The notes beneath the pieces are model-generated. The model was not told the DNA's origin. It was given only the letters and a program-made list of their open reading frames with translations, and did not search any database. Of a DNA stretch of 11,127 nt, positions 1 through 6,626 are shown piece after piece; the stretch's first letter is position 1; every line of letters starts with the position of its first letter. Source of the stretch: Bryobacterales bacterium (GTDB taxonomy: Bacteria; Acidobacteriota; Terriglobia; Bryobacterales; Bryobacteraceae). The position numbers and the translations under genes were made by a program. Location: NCBI GenBank assembly GCA_003164075.1, contig PLRZ01000218.1, positions 1 through 11,127 of the forward strand. The letters run 5' to 3'.

Positions 1-546
1 CCCTACATGGACCGTGACCGGCACGGAAAGCCGGTAAGCGGCGGCCAGTATGCTTTGGGCGACGTGCGGAAAGGGAGAGTCCAGGAGCCGCCGGCCGGCG
101 TTTTCGCCCAGGCCCAACTGCAAATCCGCGGCCTCCGAAATCCAGTCGTTCAATTCGCCCGTCTCGCGCCACAAGCCGAAGCAGCCGGACCGTACATAGC
201 GGGCCACGCTCTCGGTCGTGGCGCCAATCCTCGCCAGTTCGTAATCGTGGATGAGTCCGGCGCCATTCATCGCCACGTGGTTGATGAAACCGCGCTCCAT
301 GAGGTCGATCAGAATGCGATTGACCCCGGCGCGGATCACATGGCCCCCCATCATGAAAATACGCGCGGCCTGGGCGTCGCGCGCCGATCTCACACGGTCT
401 GCCAGCACCGCCAGGCCGGGAAGGGAACAAGGGACCGGAGCATCGTCCGGGTTCAGCCAGTTGTCCAGATGGAGATCGTGAGTGCGTTCCGCAAGGGGCC
501 GCAGGAGCAGGCGGCTACGGTCGAATACAGTGTATTTGCTTTTCAT
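1..546 (-). CDS. Deoxyhypusine-synthase-like protein, N-terminal 182 residues (gene continues past window edge)
   Basis: The ATG at 546-544 overlaps the TGA of the upstream HAD gene (ATGA), so translational coupling is likely. The frame is open to base 1, and the C-terminus, including the position of the catalytic lysine in true deoxyhypusine synthases, lies outside the window. Residues about 65-110 contain MMGGHVIRAGVNRILIDLME, then HVAMNGAGLIHDYELARIG. This has the layout of the NAD-binding part of the deoxyhypusine synthase fold: a glycine-rich SN/GH-x-I-x-x-G-x-R motif, a hydrophobic strand, then an AGG/GAG-x-x-x-D-x-E loop. The visible part ends with PVTVHVG. Bacteria lack eIF5A, and bacterial members of this family are generally thought to act on other substrates (homospermidine-synthase-like or unknown). 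I assign the family from motif memory only and no function. It is probably cytoplasmic, with no signal peptide. Confidence 0.55.
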   Translation of the reverse strand, partial: MKSKYTVFDRSRLLLRPLAERTHDLHLDNWLNPDDAPVPCSLPGLAVLADRVRSARDAQAARIFMMGGHVIRAGVNRILIDLMERGFINHVAMNGAGLIHDYELARIGATTESVARYVRSGCFGLWRETGELNDWISEAADLQLGLGENAGRRLLDSPFPHVAQSILAAAYRLSVPVTVHVG

Positions 547-1358
547 GCGCGAGATTCCGAAACAATCGACAACAGGAGCGGTTGACAGAGAAAATTGGGC
601 AAGATGTAATCGGCGCCGGCGAGGGTCAGACGCCGTTGCTTCCAGGCGTCGATCTCGATGCATTCCGGTTCGAACGTGGCAATCCCCACCGCCACTCCGC
701 CAGCCTTCTTTACTTCCTCTATCTCCACAAAACCATCGCCGAAGCCTATGAGTTTGGCCGGTGCGCGTTCCGACGAGGCCAGTATCCGCCGCACCAGCAA
801 GGCCTTTGAAAAACTATAATCGTCCCGGGCGCCGAAGATCGAGTCGCCAAAAAAGCCGTCAATCCGAAGCAAACGGGCTTCTTCGAGCACGTCGGCATGG
901 TCCGTACCACTGGCCAGATAGAGCCGCAATTCCTGCTTTTGGAGCGCTTCGAGAAACGCGCGCGCTCCGGGAACCAACAGCGCATCCGGATCGATCGTTC
1001 CTCGCCGGAGGCCCTCCACGCGATCCGCAATGGCGTGCCTTAAGCGGCGCAGGTACTCGCTCTTGTAGGTCAGCGGCGGAAGCGGCTCTCCACCCCTCGC
1101 CAGAACCTGCTGGTGGAGTTCCTCCATTTGATAAATAGTGTCTTTGCCGGTCAGTTGAAAGACCTTTTCCCGCACCGCGGACCGGACCTGCTCGATGTCC
1201 TCGCCAGTGCCGCATTCGAACAGGACCTCTACCATCATCGGAATCATGATGGACTGCCATCCCGTCCGGATCAACGACAGAGTCCCGTCGAAATCAAAGA
1301 GGGCGACTCGGGACGCGGGCCCGATGAGCGGCGATTGCGGCAAACTCGCTTCACTCAT
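543..1358 (-). CDS. HAD-superfamily hydrolase (phosphatase-like, C1 cap), 271 aa
   Basis: All four HAD motifs are visible. Motif I is LFDFDGTLS, with nucleophile D22 and acid/base D24. Motif II is LASGTD (S150). Motif III is FSKALLV (K185). Motif IV is GFGDGFVEIEE (D208, then acidic E212/E214). About 120 mostly helical residues between motifs I and II form a C1-type cap, as in phosphoglycolate or sugar-phosphate phosphatases, so phosphate-ester hydrolysis in the cytoplasm is likely; the substrate is unknown. I chose the ATG at 1358 rather than the TTG at 1364: GGTGA sits 9 nt upstream of the ATG, and the ATG overlaps the stop of the preceding broken ORF (ATGA). The gene's own stop overlaps the start of the deoxyhypusine-synthase-like gene, again by ATGA, so the two form a tight pair and may act on one substrate or pathway. 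Confidence 0.88.
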   Translation of the reverse strand: MSEASLPQSPLIGPASRVALFDFDGTLSLIRTGWQSIMIPMMVEVLFECGTGEDIEQVRSAVREKVFQLTGKDTIYQMEELHQQVLARGGEPLPPLTYKSEYLRRLRHAIADRVEGLRRGTIDPDALLVPGARAFLEALQKQELRLYLASGTDHADVLEEARLLRIDGFFGDSIFGARDDYSFSKALLVRRILASSERAPAKLIGFGDGFVEIEEVKKAGGVAVGIATFEPECIEIDAWKQRRLTLAGADYILPNFLCQPLLLSIVSESRA

Positions 1359-1614
1359 GCGCAATAATCACCCGGTGACCACGTTGCCCCAATCTTCGCC
1401 GCAACCAATGCAAGCCGGTTCTTCGCGAAGCCGCACACAGCGACGATGGCGCGATCCGGCTCGGGGCGTCACAATAGAGATGCCGTGCGTGCCCGCGCCG
1501 ATCGCCGATGCTTGTAATCTCTTGGGGGCGCCCGAGGACGCTCTCTGCGAGGCCGCCATCATGCCGGCGGAAGTTCGCAAAAACTGCTGTCCGCTTTCCT
1601 ATTGCGATTCTCAT
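1355..1614 (-). pseudogene. Remnant of a Tat-exported Gfo/Idh/MocA-type oxidoreductase (N-terminal fragment, frameshifted)
   Basis: Reading minus from about 1598, one frame gives QQFLRTSAGMMAAS, a Tat-type leader, followed by RLQASAIGAGTHGIS, which resembles the first strand and GxGxxG dinucleotide loop of Gfo/Idh/MocA oxidoreductases. About 1 nt of shift near 1470 moves into another frame reading PDRAIVAVCGFAKNRLALVA up to a TGA at 1357-1355. This matches the second strand of that Rossmann fold (xVxAVCDxxxxRLAxxA). The ATG at 1614 is one base out of frame with the leader, and the leader frame has a TAG at 1601-1599. Only about 85 of an expected 350-450 residues remain, and the fragment runs directly into the HAD start (ATGA overlap). 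It is therefore a broken gene. The family call rests on motif resemblance alone. Confidence 0.6.
1528..1586 (-). repeat. Diverged direct repeat, copy B (Tat-leader coding segment)
   Basis: On the minus strand this segment runs from CAGTTTTTGCGAACTTCCG to GAGCGTCCTCGGGCGCC. It aligns with 6558-6502, which runs from CAGTTCTTGCGAACTTCCG to GGAGCGTCCTCGGGGCC. Both encode QFLRTS followed by an alanine/methionine-rich segment. TTGCGAACTTCCG is identical in both copies. The similarity extends upstream as an equal spacing to the shared operator. Confidence 0.75.
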
Positions 1615-1655
1615 TTTTCAGAGGCTTCTTTCCTGCCATCCTCACGCTTCACAAT

Positions 1656-1669
1656 ACTGACATGTCAGT
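1656..1669. promoter_or_regulatory. Perfect 14-bp palindrome, operator-like, copy B
   Basis: ACTGACATGTCAGT is a perfect inverted repeat. On the minus strand it lies 3 nt downstream of a -10-like TATTCT (1678-1673), where a repressor would cover the transcription start. The same half-sites in the same position follow the fucosidase promoter (6640-6627). No -35 box is found 16-18 nt upstream of TATTCT: the sequence there belongs to the broken SDR gene. This promoter has therefore probably lost its -35, although the operator may still bind protein. Confidence 0.6.
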
Positions 1670-1755
1670 TACAGAATAGGCGAGATCCACAATCCACGGC
1701 TCGCTCCCGTAACGACGGCAATTCTTCCCGACAGGTCGAATAGGTTGTCATCCAT
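1669..1755 (-). pseudogene. Truncated short-chain dehydrogenase/reductase (SDR), first 22 codons
   Basis: The ATG at 1755-1753 follows the Zn-ADH stop by 9 nt and is preceded by AGGTGATGGAG, a good ribosome-binding site that overlaps that stop. The product reads FDLSGRIAVVTGASRGL, which is the classical SDR start: first beta strand plus the TGxxxGxG cofactor loop, cut before its last glycine. It then diverges into WISPIL and a TAA at 1671-1669. The remaining roughly 230 residues, including the YxxxK site, are missing. The intact gene would have been the last gene of the fucosidase operon. SDRs often oxidise L-fucose or 2-keto-3-deoxy-L-fuconate in oxidative fucose pathways, but the fragment is too short to assign a substrate. 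It is the clearest evidence for a deletion or mis-join at about 1689/1690. Confidence 0.8.
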
Positions 1756-1764
1756 CTCCATCAC

Positions 1765-2796
1765 CTACGGCTGTAAAATCACTTTCATCAGATTTGGCTC
1801 TCGATTAAACAAGCGGTCGAACCAGACCTGCCCCTCGTCCAGAGGCGCAGTTACACTGATTAGGCGGTCGACGCGAATGGCCTTGCGCGCAACGAGATCA
1901 ATGCAGACCGGGTATTCGCCCGCCGAGGCGCACGATCCCATGATGCGGATTTGTCGCGTCACGACCGACTGCAGCGGAAGCTCTATTTTCGGCGAATAAT
2001 TGCCGACCAGCGTCAGAGCGCCGCCCTTGCGAAGGCTGGCCACCGCGGACTGCACGGTCTCCGTGGTCCCGACGGCCTCGAGTGCGACGTCGGCGCCTCG
2101 ACCGGAGGCGTACGTCCGCACCTCGGCCGGGACGTCGCAGGCGGCGGCGTTCAGGCAGAGGTCCGCGCCATACTCTGCGGCGAGTTTCAGCCTTGCTTCG
2201 TTCAGATCGACCGCGACGATTCGGCTGCAGCCGGCCAACCGGAGCGCTTGAATCGCCAACAAGCCGATCATCCCCGCGCCGACCACGACGGCGGTGTCAC
2301 CCAGTCTAACGGGCGTCAATTGAACCGCATGGACCGCCACGGAGACGGCTTCGATCATCGCCGCCTGCTCAAACGTGAGTGCGTCGGGAAGCGCATAGAC
2401 GATGCGTTCCGGAACGGCTACGAACTCCGCAAATGCGCCGTTCCGCCGATACTCACCCGCCGAGACGCCGAGGACCTGGCGATCGTCACAAAGGTTGACG
2501 TCCCCGCGTTGGCAGAAATAACATTCTCCGCAGTAGACGGTGGAATCGAACGTGACGCGATCTCCAACCCGGACACGCTTTACGCTGTCGCCGGTCTTGA
2601 CCACGACTCCGGCAGCTTCATGCCCCATAACGAGTGGAGGAATCCGCCGTCCGGTGCTCCCGTCGTACCCGTGAACGTCGCTTCCGCAGATACCGCAAGC
2701 CTTGACGCGCACCAGCACGTCGTCAGGCCCGACCGCCGGTTCCGGCATGTCGGCGATCTCAAATAGTTTATATTCCTTCAGTAAGAGTGTTCGCAT
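1765..2796 (-). CDS. Zinc-dependent medium-chain alcohol/polyol dehydrogenase (MDR family)
   Basis: The 343 residues are full length for the zinc MDR family. The catalytic zinc ligands are C37 (CGICGSD), H59 and E60 (MGHEAAG). The structural zinc lobe has C89, C92, C95 and C103 (YCGECYFCQRGDVNLC). The cofactor domain has GAGMIG at 173-178 and an acidic D197 ending the second strand (VAVDLN), which favours NAD over NADP. Closest known groups by pattern are sorbitol, L-threonine and galactitol-1-phosphate dehydrogenases; the substrate cannot be read from sequence. The gene lies 51 nt downstream of the MFS gene and just ahead of the broken SDR, so cytoplasmic oxidation of the imported sugar or a derivative is likely. 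No strong Shine-Dalgarno is seen before the ATG at 2796. The stop is TAG. Confidence 0.9.
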   Translation of the reverse strand: MRTLLLKEYKLFEIADMPEPAVGPDDVLVRVKACGICGSDVHGYDGSTGRRIPPLVMGHEAAGVVVKTGDSVKRVRVGDRVTFDSTVYCGECYFCQRGDVNLCDDRQVLGVSAGEYRRNGAFAEFVAVPERIVYALPDALTFEQAAMIEAVSVAVHAVQLTPVRLGDTAVVVGAGMIGLLAIQALRLAGCSRIVAVDLNEARLKLAAEYGADLCLNAAACDVPAEVRTYASGRGADVALEAVGTTETVQSAVASLRKGGALTLVGNYSPKIELPLQSVVTRQIRIMGSCASAGEYPVCIDLVARKAIRVDRLISVTAPLDEGQVWFDRLFNREPNLMKVILQP

Positions 2797-2847
2797 AATA
2801 GTTGACAGTCTGAACTAAGCTTGAATCTCTGTTAACGGCGGCCCAAG

Positions 2848-4053
2848 TTACCCCGCTTGTCCTTCCTTGACGTCAGGCAGGAACCAGATGATGCCCGCCG
2901 CAATTAACGGCAGAATCCCGAATCCAACAAATACCGGCACGTAGGAGTAATGGTCCACAACCCAACCCGTCACCAAACTGAACACCATTCCACCGAAGCC
3001 CGCACCCATGCTCGCAATGCCCCAAACTGAACCCACTGTGTTCTTAGGGAACCTGTCAGCCGGCATTGCCAGCATATTGGAAAGCGCTCCTGTGTATCCG
3101 AGGGTCGCGGTGGAGATCAGCGCAATGGAGATAAACACGTTTGACACAAGCACCGCCGGAATCGATGAGGCCATTAACGCCGCGAACACCATCACCGATA
3201 CCTTGCGCGCCCAAATCACGGGAACTCCACGGTTCAGCAAGGCGGCGGCAAAGGCGCCTCCAATCAGATTGCCCGCATCAGCCGTGAGGAACGGAATCCA
3301 GGCGAACTTACCAATCGATGCAATGTCGAATCCGCGGGCGCTTTTCAGGTATTGTGGAAACCAAAAAATATAAAAGTACCAAGCCGGGTCGCTGAAGATT
3401 TTGGAGACCGTAAACGTGCAGACCCAGCGCATCCGGAGAAGCTTCCAAATTGGGATGGGCGGATCGGCGACCTCTGTGCTGGTATTTCCTGGAGTATAGT
3501 AGACCAACAGCCAAACCAACAGCCATATCAGACCGATCCCGCCAACCACCAGGAACGCACTTCGCCATCCCGACCGAAAAATGACCCAGGCCACGAGCGG
3601 CGGCGCAGCGACGGCCCCAATGGAAGATCCGCTGTTGAAAATACCCGACGCGAGTGCGCGCTCCTTCGGAGGAAACCACTCGGCAACGACTTTGACGCCG
3701 GCTGGCCAGTTACCCGCCTCGCCCATGCCCAACAGGAAACGATATACACCGAGACTGAATACCCCGTGAGCCAATGAATGCAGCATGGTGGCAATACTCC
3801 ACCAGGCCATGCAGACGGCATAGCCGAGCTTTGTGCCAAGTCGATCTACCATCGGACCGGAGACCCCGTTCATGACGGTGTATGCCAGCATAAAAGCAAA
3901 GACTACGCGTGAGTAGTCCACATTGCTCATGTGAAACTGCTCGGTAATAACGGGAGCTACTACCGAAAGAGTCTGACGGTTCAAATAGTTTATGACTGTG
4001 GCGAGGAAGACCAGACTGATCATGACCCATCGACGTTTGGAGGCTGTGGTCAT
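2848..4053 (-). CDS. MFS transporter, ACS (anion:cation symporter) type, 401 aa
   Basis: About 12 hydrophobic segments span the protein. The N-terminus RRWVMISLVFLATVINYLNR, followed by QTLSVVAP, is typical of the hexuronate/galactonate branch (ExuT, GudP, DgoT). The loop motif DRLGTKLG (70-77) and the signature GEAGNWPAG (111-119), then EWFPPKERA, also match that branch. These proteins import sugar acids or related anions with protons across the inner membrane. I chose the ATG at 4053: it is preceded by GGAG at 9 nt and starts at the conserved N-terminus. A GTG at 4125 would add 24 unconserved residues and has no good ribosome site. The neighbours (GH29, GntR, Zn-ADH) suggest a sugar or sugar acid from the GH29 product, but the substrate is inferred. 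Confidence 0.9.
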   Translation of the reverse strand: MTTASKRRWVMISLVFLATVINYLNRQTLSVVAPVITEQFHMSNVDYSRVVFAFMLAYTVMNGVSGPMVDRLGTKLGYAVCMAWWSIATMLHSLAHGVFSLGVYRFLLGMGEAGNWPAGVKVVAEWFPPKERALASGIFNSGSSIGAVAAPPLVAWVIFRSGWRSAFLVVGGIGLIWLLVWLLVYYTPGNTSTEVADPPIPIWKLLRMRWVCTFTVSKIFSDPAWYFYIFWFPQYLKSARGFDIASIGKFAWIPFLTADAGNLIGGAFAAALLNRGVPVIWARKVSVMVFAALMASSIPAVLVSNVFISIALISTATLGYTGALSNMLAMPADRFPKNTVGSVWGIASMGAGFGGMVFSLVTGWVVDHYSYVPVFVGFGILPLIAAGIIWFLPDVKEGQAG

Positions 4054-4133
4054 GAGGGTATTCTCCGTCCGTAGGCTGGCGTCAGTTGTTCTAGACACGA
4101 TTAAGATCCCCTGAATGAGGTCCACAGGGAGTG

Positions 4134-4886
4134 CTACTTACCTGCGACTGCGTCACGAACGCCGCCTTCGCGATGCACCCGCCACCCATTCTCAGTGTCG
4201 GATGGACGCAGGACATCCAGCACACTCTCCAATCCGTACCGGATGTGGGTGCGCATGGCCCTATCGGCAGCTTCGATGGAGCACCCAGTCAGAACCGCTG
4301 CCAGTTCGGAGTGGAAATGTGGCGGAAGACTGCGTTGGTGCGCGGCCGTGTCAAACAGCCAATTAAAAACCAGGACCTGTTGGCGCTCGATGGCATCGCG
4401 CAATAACATGCTCCCACCGATTTCCGCGATACGCAGGTGGAACCTCATGTGATAGGTATGGACCGAATACAAGAACTCCTCGTCTGCCCCCTCACTGGAA
4501 GCATAGAGCTGATCCAACTGATTGCCGATTTTCCGGATCTCCGCCCTGCCGCCATCGTCAACCTTCTCGACGCACAATCGCCCCGCTTGTGTTTCGAGGG
4601 CCTCCCGCAGACCGTACCGCTCGATGATGTCCTCCCGTGTCGGTACACGGACCCGGCTACCAACCCGGGGTTTGCTCTCCACCAGCCCATCTAACTCAAG
4701 GTGCTGGAGCGCTTCGGAAATCGGCAAAAAACTCATGCGGAGTTCCTTGGCGAGGTGTCGTCTCGAAAGAGCGGCGCCAAGAGGATACTGGCCGCGCAGG
4801 ATTTTGTCGCGAATCAACTGGTAAGCCCGTTCCGATAAGCTCTCGGGCGAACGAATTCGTGCGCTACTGAGGCGATGTTCGGGCAT
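4134..4886 (-). CDS. GntR-family transcriptional regulator, FadR subfamily (FCD domain), 250 aa
   Basis: An N-terminal winged helix-turn-helix spans about residues 13-82 (ESLSERAYQLIRDKILRGQY, then LAKELRMSFLPISEALQHLE). It is followed by an all-helical FCD ligand domain at about 86-226. Candidate metal/ligand residues include H150 (FHLRIAEIGGS), H190/H192 (PPHFHSEL) and H214 (MRTHI). FCD regulators usually sense small carboxylates such as sugar acids and mostly act as repressors. I chose the ATG at 4886, which has GGAG 9 nt upstream and lies 17 nt after the fucosidase stop. A GTG at 4949 would overlap the fucosidase gene and adds unconserved residues. It is the only regulator in the window and so the natural candidate to bind the ACTGnCATGnCAGT sites (inference). 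Confidence 0.92.
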   Translation of the reverse strand: MPEHRLSSARIRSPESLSERAYQLIRDKILRGQYPLGAALSRRHLAKELRMSFLPISEALQHLELDGLVESKPRVGSRVRVPTREDIIERYGLREALETQAGRLCVEKVDDGGRAEIRKIGNQLDQLYASSEGADEEFLYSVHTYHMRFHLRIAEIGGSMLLRDAIERQQVLVFNWLFDTAAHQRSLPPHFHSELAAVLTGCSIEAADRAMRTHIRYGLESVLDVLRPSDTENGWRVHREGGVRDAVAGK

Positions 4887-4903
4887 AACCTGCGGCTCCG
4901 CCT

Positions 4904-6427
4904 TCAAACGGTCTCCGTGCGAATTTGGAAGCCCCAGGCAAATCGACACGGACGCCCCGATTCATCCTGCATCCCGGGAGGAATCTGCACTTCCAGGCCG
5001 GCGCTGGACACGCTCCATTGCAGAGGTACGCTCGTTCCGAGCATCTGAATGACCGACCCTTTGGCCGGCTGCACCGAACGGAGGAGTAGTTTCTCGCCGG
5101 GCCATTTCGTTACAAAGGCATAGACTGTCCGGTTGTCTTTGGTTCGGGTGAACCGGATATCGGCGCCTTCGGACCAAAGGTCCCCGTCGCGGCCGCGGGT
5201 GGAATAAATGCCCTCGCCATTGACCTTTAACCATTCGCCGACTTCCTTCAACTGGCTGACCGCCGTGGAATGAAATCGACCGTCGCCGTCGGGGCCAACC
5301 GCCACCATGAAGTTACCCCCCTTCGCGACCGAATCTACCAGGTTCCGCACGATCCAAAGGGCTCCTTTGTAATTCGCCGCCTCTGCCTCATACGAGAAGG
5401 ATCTGCCGAGTGGATAAATGACGAACCAGGGCGTATCCGTATTGCTCTGATCGCCCGGCACAAACCCCTCAGGAGTGTAGTAATCGCCATAATTACCGAT
5501 GCCGCGAGCTCGATACATCACGTCAGGCCGCAGTTTTCGCAGATAGAGAATGGTCTCACGAAGCTGGGGCCACACTTTCGGGCCCAGGTACATATCAAAG
5601 TCAAGCATGTCGACGGCGCCATAGTGAGTCAACAGTTCGGTCAATTGGGCGCGATGGCGGGCCATCATACGGCTGACTTCAGCCGGGCCGGCATCCGGGA
5701 CAATCACGATGTTGTCACCGAGCCTCTTCTTCGTACCCTGATAATCGGTGGTCAAGACCTCCGAGGAAGGCACCTGTAGAGGATGGGCGGCATAGGGGCG
5801 AAAGTCTGCGTCGTACCAGTCGGAATGCGAAAAATAGAGGTTAATCTTGATATTCCGTTTGTGGGCAGCCCCGCAGAGTTCCTTCACCACATCGCGGCGG
5901 AACGGGGACTCCATGATACTGTAAGCAAGGTTGCAGTCCTCGATCTTCGGGCCGCCGGGAGCCATCCAGTTCGCACGGCTGCGGACTCGGGTACGCGTGT
6001 CGAACATGGAAAAGCCCTCGTGATGTTTCGTAGTAAAAGCGAACATCTTCATACCGCAAGCGGCGAACAGATCCATCCACTCATCAGCGTTGAAACCGCG
6101 CGGATTCCATGTTTTGTACATCGATTGATAGCGCTGCCGGTCCGCAAGAGACATTTGCAGGAACGGCCAGGACTCATTCGGCTGGCCGAGAATGGAGTAG
6201 AGTCCCCAGTGCAATCGCACTCCGTACTTAATGTCGCGGAAGCGTTCGTACGCTGCGTCGGAGGCCCAGCGGTACTCCGGGACGGGAATGTCCTCAACGT
6301 ACGACCGCGTGTTTCGATAATGAGTATCGCGCGCGGGAAGACGATGATTCACGCGGTCGGCGGCGCGCGATGATGGCAGCGCCGCAGCCGCGGCTAAGCC
6401 GGTTGTAAGGAACGATCGACGATTCAT
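4904..6427 (-). CDS. Exported GH29 alpha-L-fucosidase-like glycoside hydrolase, 507 aa
   Basis: The Tat leader is MNRRSFLTTGLAAAAALPSS, with probable cleavage near SRA/AD at about 22. GH29 landmarks follow in order: YGVRLHWGLYS (H73), FTTKHHEGF (H135, H136), LYFSHSDWYD (197-206), a strand MLDFDMYLGP whose D278 aligns with the catalytic nucleophile of the usual LWFDG, and VAKGGNFMVAVGPDGDG with VNGEGIYSTR near the C-terminal end of the barrel. A short beta domain finishes the protein. The family hydrolyses alpha-L-fucosides with retention; here it would act in the periplasm or at the cell surface. W276 and G279 of the usual motif are replaced by D and M, so specificity may differ. I chose the ATG at 6427 because GAGGG lies 4 nt upstream and it begins the twin-arginine leader. 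It is the first intact gene of the operon. Confidence 0.88.
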   Translation of the reverse strand: MNRRSFLTTGLAAAAALPSSRAADRVNHRLPARDTHYRNTRSYVEDIPVPEYRWASDAAYERFRDIKYGVRLHWGLYSILGQPNESWPFLQMSLADRQRYQSMYKTWNPRGFNADEWMDLFAACGMKMFAFTTKHHEGFSMFDTRTRVRSRANWMAPGGPKIEDCNLAYSIMESPFRRDVVKELCGAAHKRNIKINLYFSHSDWYDADFRPYAAHPLQVPSSEVLTTDYQGTKKRLGDNIVIVPDAGPAEVSRMMARHRAQLTELLTHYGAVDMLDFDMYLGPKVWPQLRETILYLRKLRPDVMYRARGIGNYGDYYTPEGFVPGDQSNTDTPWFVIYPLGRSFSYEAEAANYKGALWIVRNLVDSVAKGGNFMVAVGPDGDGRFHSTAVSQLKEVGEWLKVNGEGIYSTRGRDGDLWSEGADIRFTRTKDNRTVYAFVTKWPGEKLLLRSVQPAKGSVIQMLGTSVPLQWSVSSAGLEVQIPPGMQDESGRPCRFAWGFQIRTETV

Positions 6428-6477
6428 AATACCCTCAGAAACGCGTTCGAGCAGATTCGACAAACATTTCCATGGCG

Positions 6478-6493
6478 CCGCCGCAGCCGGCGG
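6478..6493. repeat. GC-rich inverted repeat at the edge of the broken leader ORF
   Basis: CCGCCG-CAGC-CGGCGG forms a perfect 6-bp stem with a 4-nt loop. It sits where the Tat-leader similarity ends and the out-of-frame tail begins. Such a hairpin could mark a deletion end point or hinder ribosomes between the leader ORF and the fucosidase start. No T tract follows on the minus strand, so it is not a terminator. Confidence 0.5.
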
Positions 6494-6501
6494 ACCCGTG
6501 C

Positions 6502-6558
6502 GGCCCCGAGGACGCTCCTGGAAGCAGCCATCGCGGCTACGGAAGTTCGCAAGAACTG
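6502..6558 (-). repeat. Diverged direct repeat, copy A (Tat-leader coding segment)
   Basis: This is the partner of 1586-1528, with the same leader residues QFLRTS and an identical TTGCGAACTTCCG core. On the minus strand the CAGTTC start lies 68 nt after the operator at 6640-6627, against 69 nt in copy B. Confidence 0.75.
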
Positions 6559-6626
6559 ACCTCTGTTTCCATCCCTGCTCCTGTCCATACAGGACTCCTT
6601 ACGTTTGTGTAAACAATCGGCCAAAG

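Larger units (their letters stand above)
6424..6588 (-). pseudogene. Broken Tat-leader ORF before the fucosidase (54 codons), Gfo/Idh-like remnant
   Basis: The ATG at 6588 has an excellent ribosome site (AAGGAG, 6-nt spacing) and lies about 48 nt from the predicted start site of the strong promoter. It encodes QFLRTSVAAMAASRSVLG, a Tat-type leader lacking a clean twin arginine, and then turns into an arginine-rich non-protein-like tail ending at a TGA that overlaps the fucosidase ATG. Another frame through the tail reads AGCGGAMEMFVESARTRF and stops at 6437-6435. This is compatible with the GxGG Rossmann start of a Gfo/Idh oxidoreductase. I read it as the truncated, frameshifted 5' end of an exported oxidoreductase. 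It is probably still translated and coupled to the fucosidase, so it could now act as a leader peptide. Confidence 0.55.

Noticed and set aside
7..585. 192-codon plus-strand open frame at the left edge
   Set aside because: It is antisense to the deoxyhypusine-synthase-like frame and shows no domain pattern; the minus frame has recognisable motifs and an ATGA overlap with the HAD gene.
1355..1468. 37-codon frame ending on the HAD start as a separate small gene
   Set aside because: It has no usable start codon and continues the Rossmann pattern of the preceding frame, so it is better read as the frameshifted part of the Gfo/Idh remnant.
1951..2766. 271-codon plus-strand open frame opposite the Zn-ADH
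   Set aside because: It is antisense to a gene with all zinc ligands in place and has no plausible product.
2800..2816. Imperfect 17-bp inverted repeat before the Zn-ADH (AGTTGACAGTCTGAACT)
   Set aside because: Only alternate inner positions pair, it does not match the shared operator, and it lies in an intercistronic gap without a promoter, so chance is likely.
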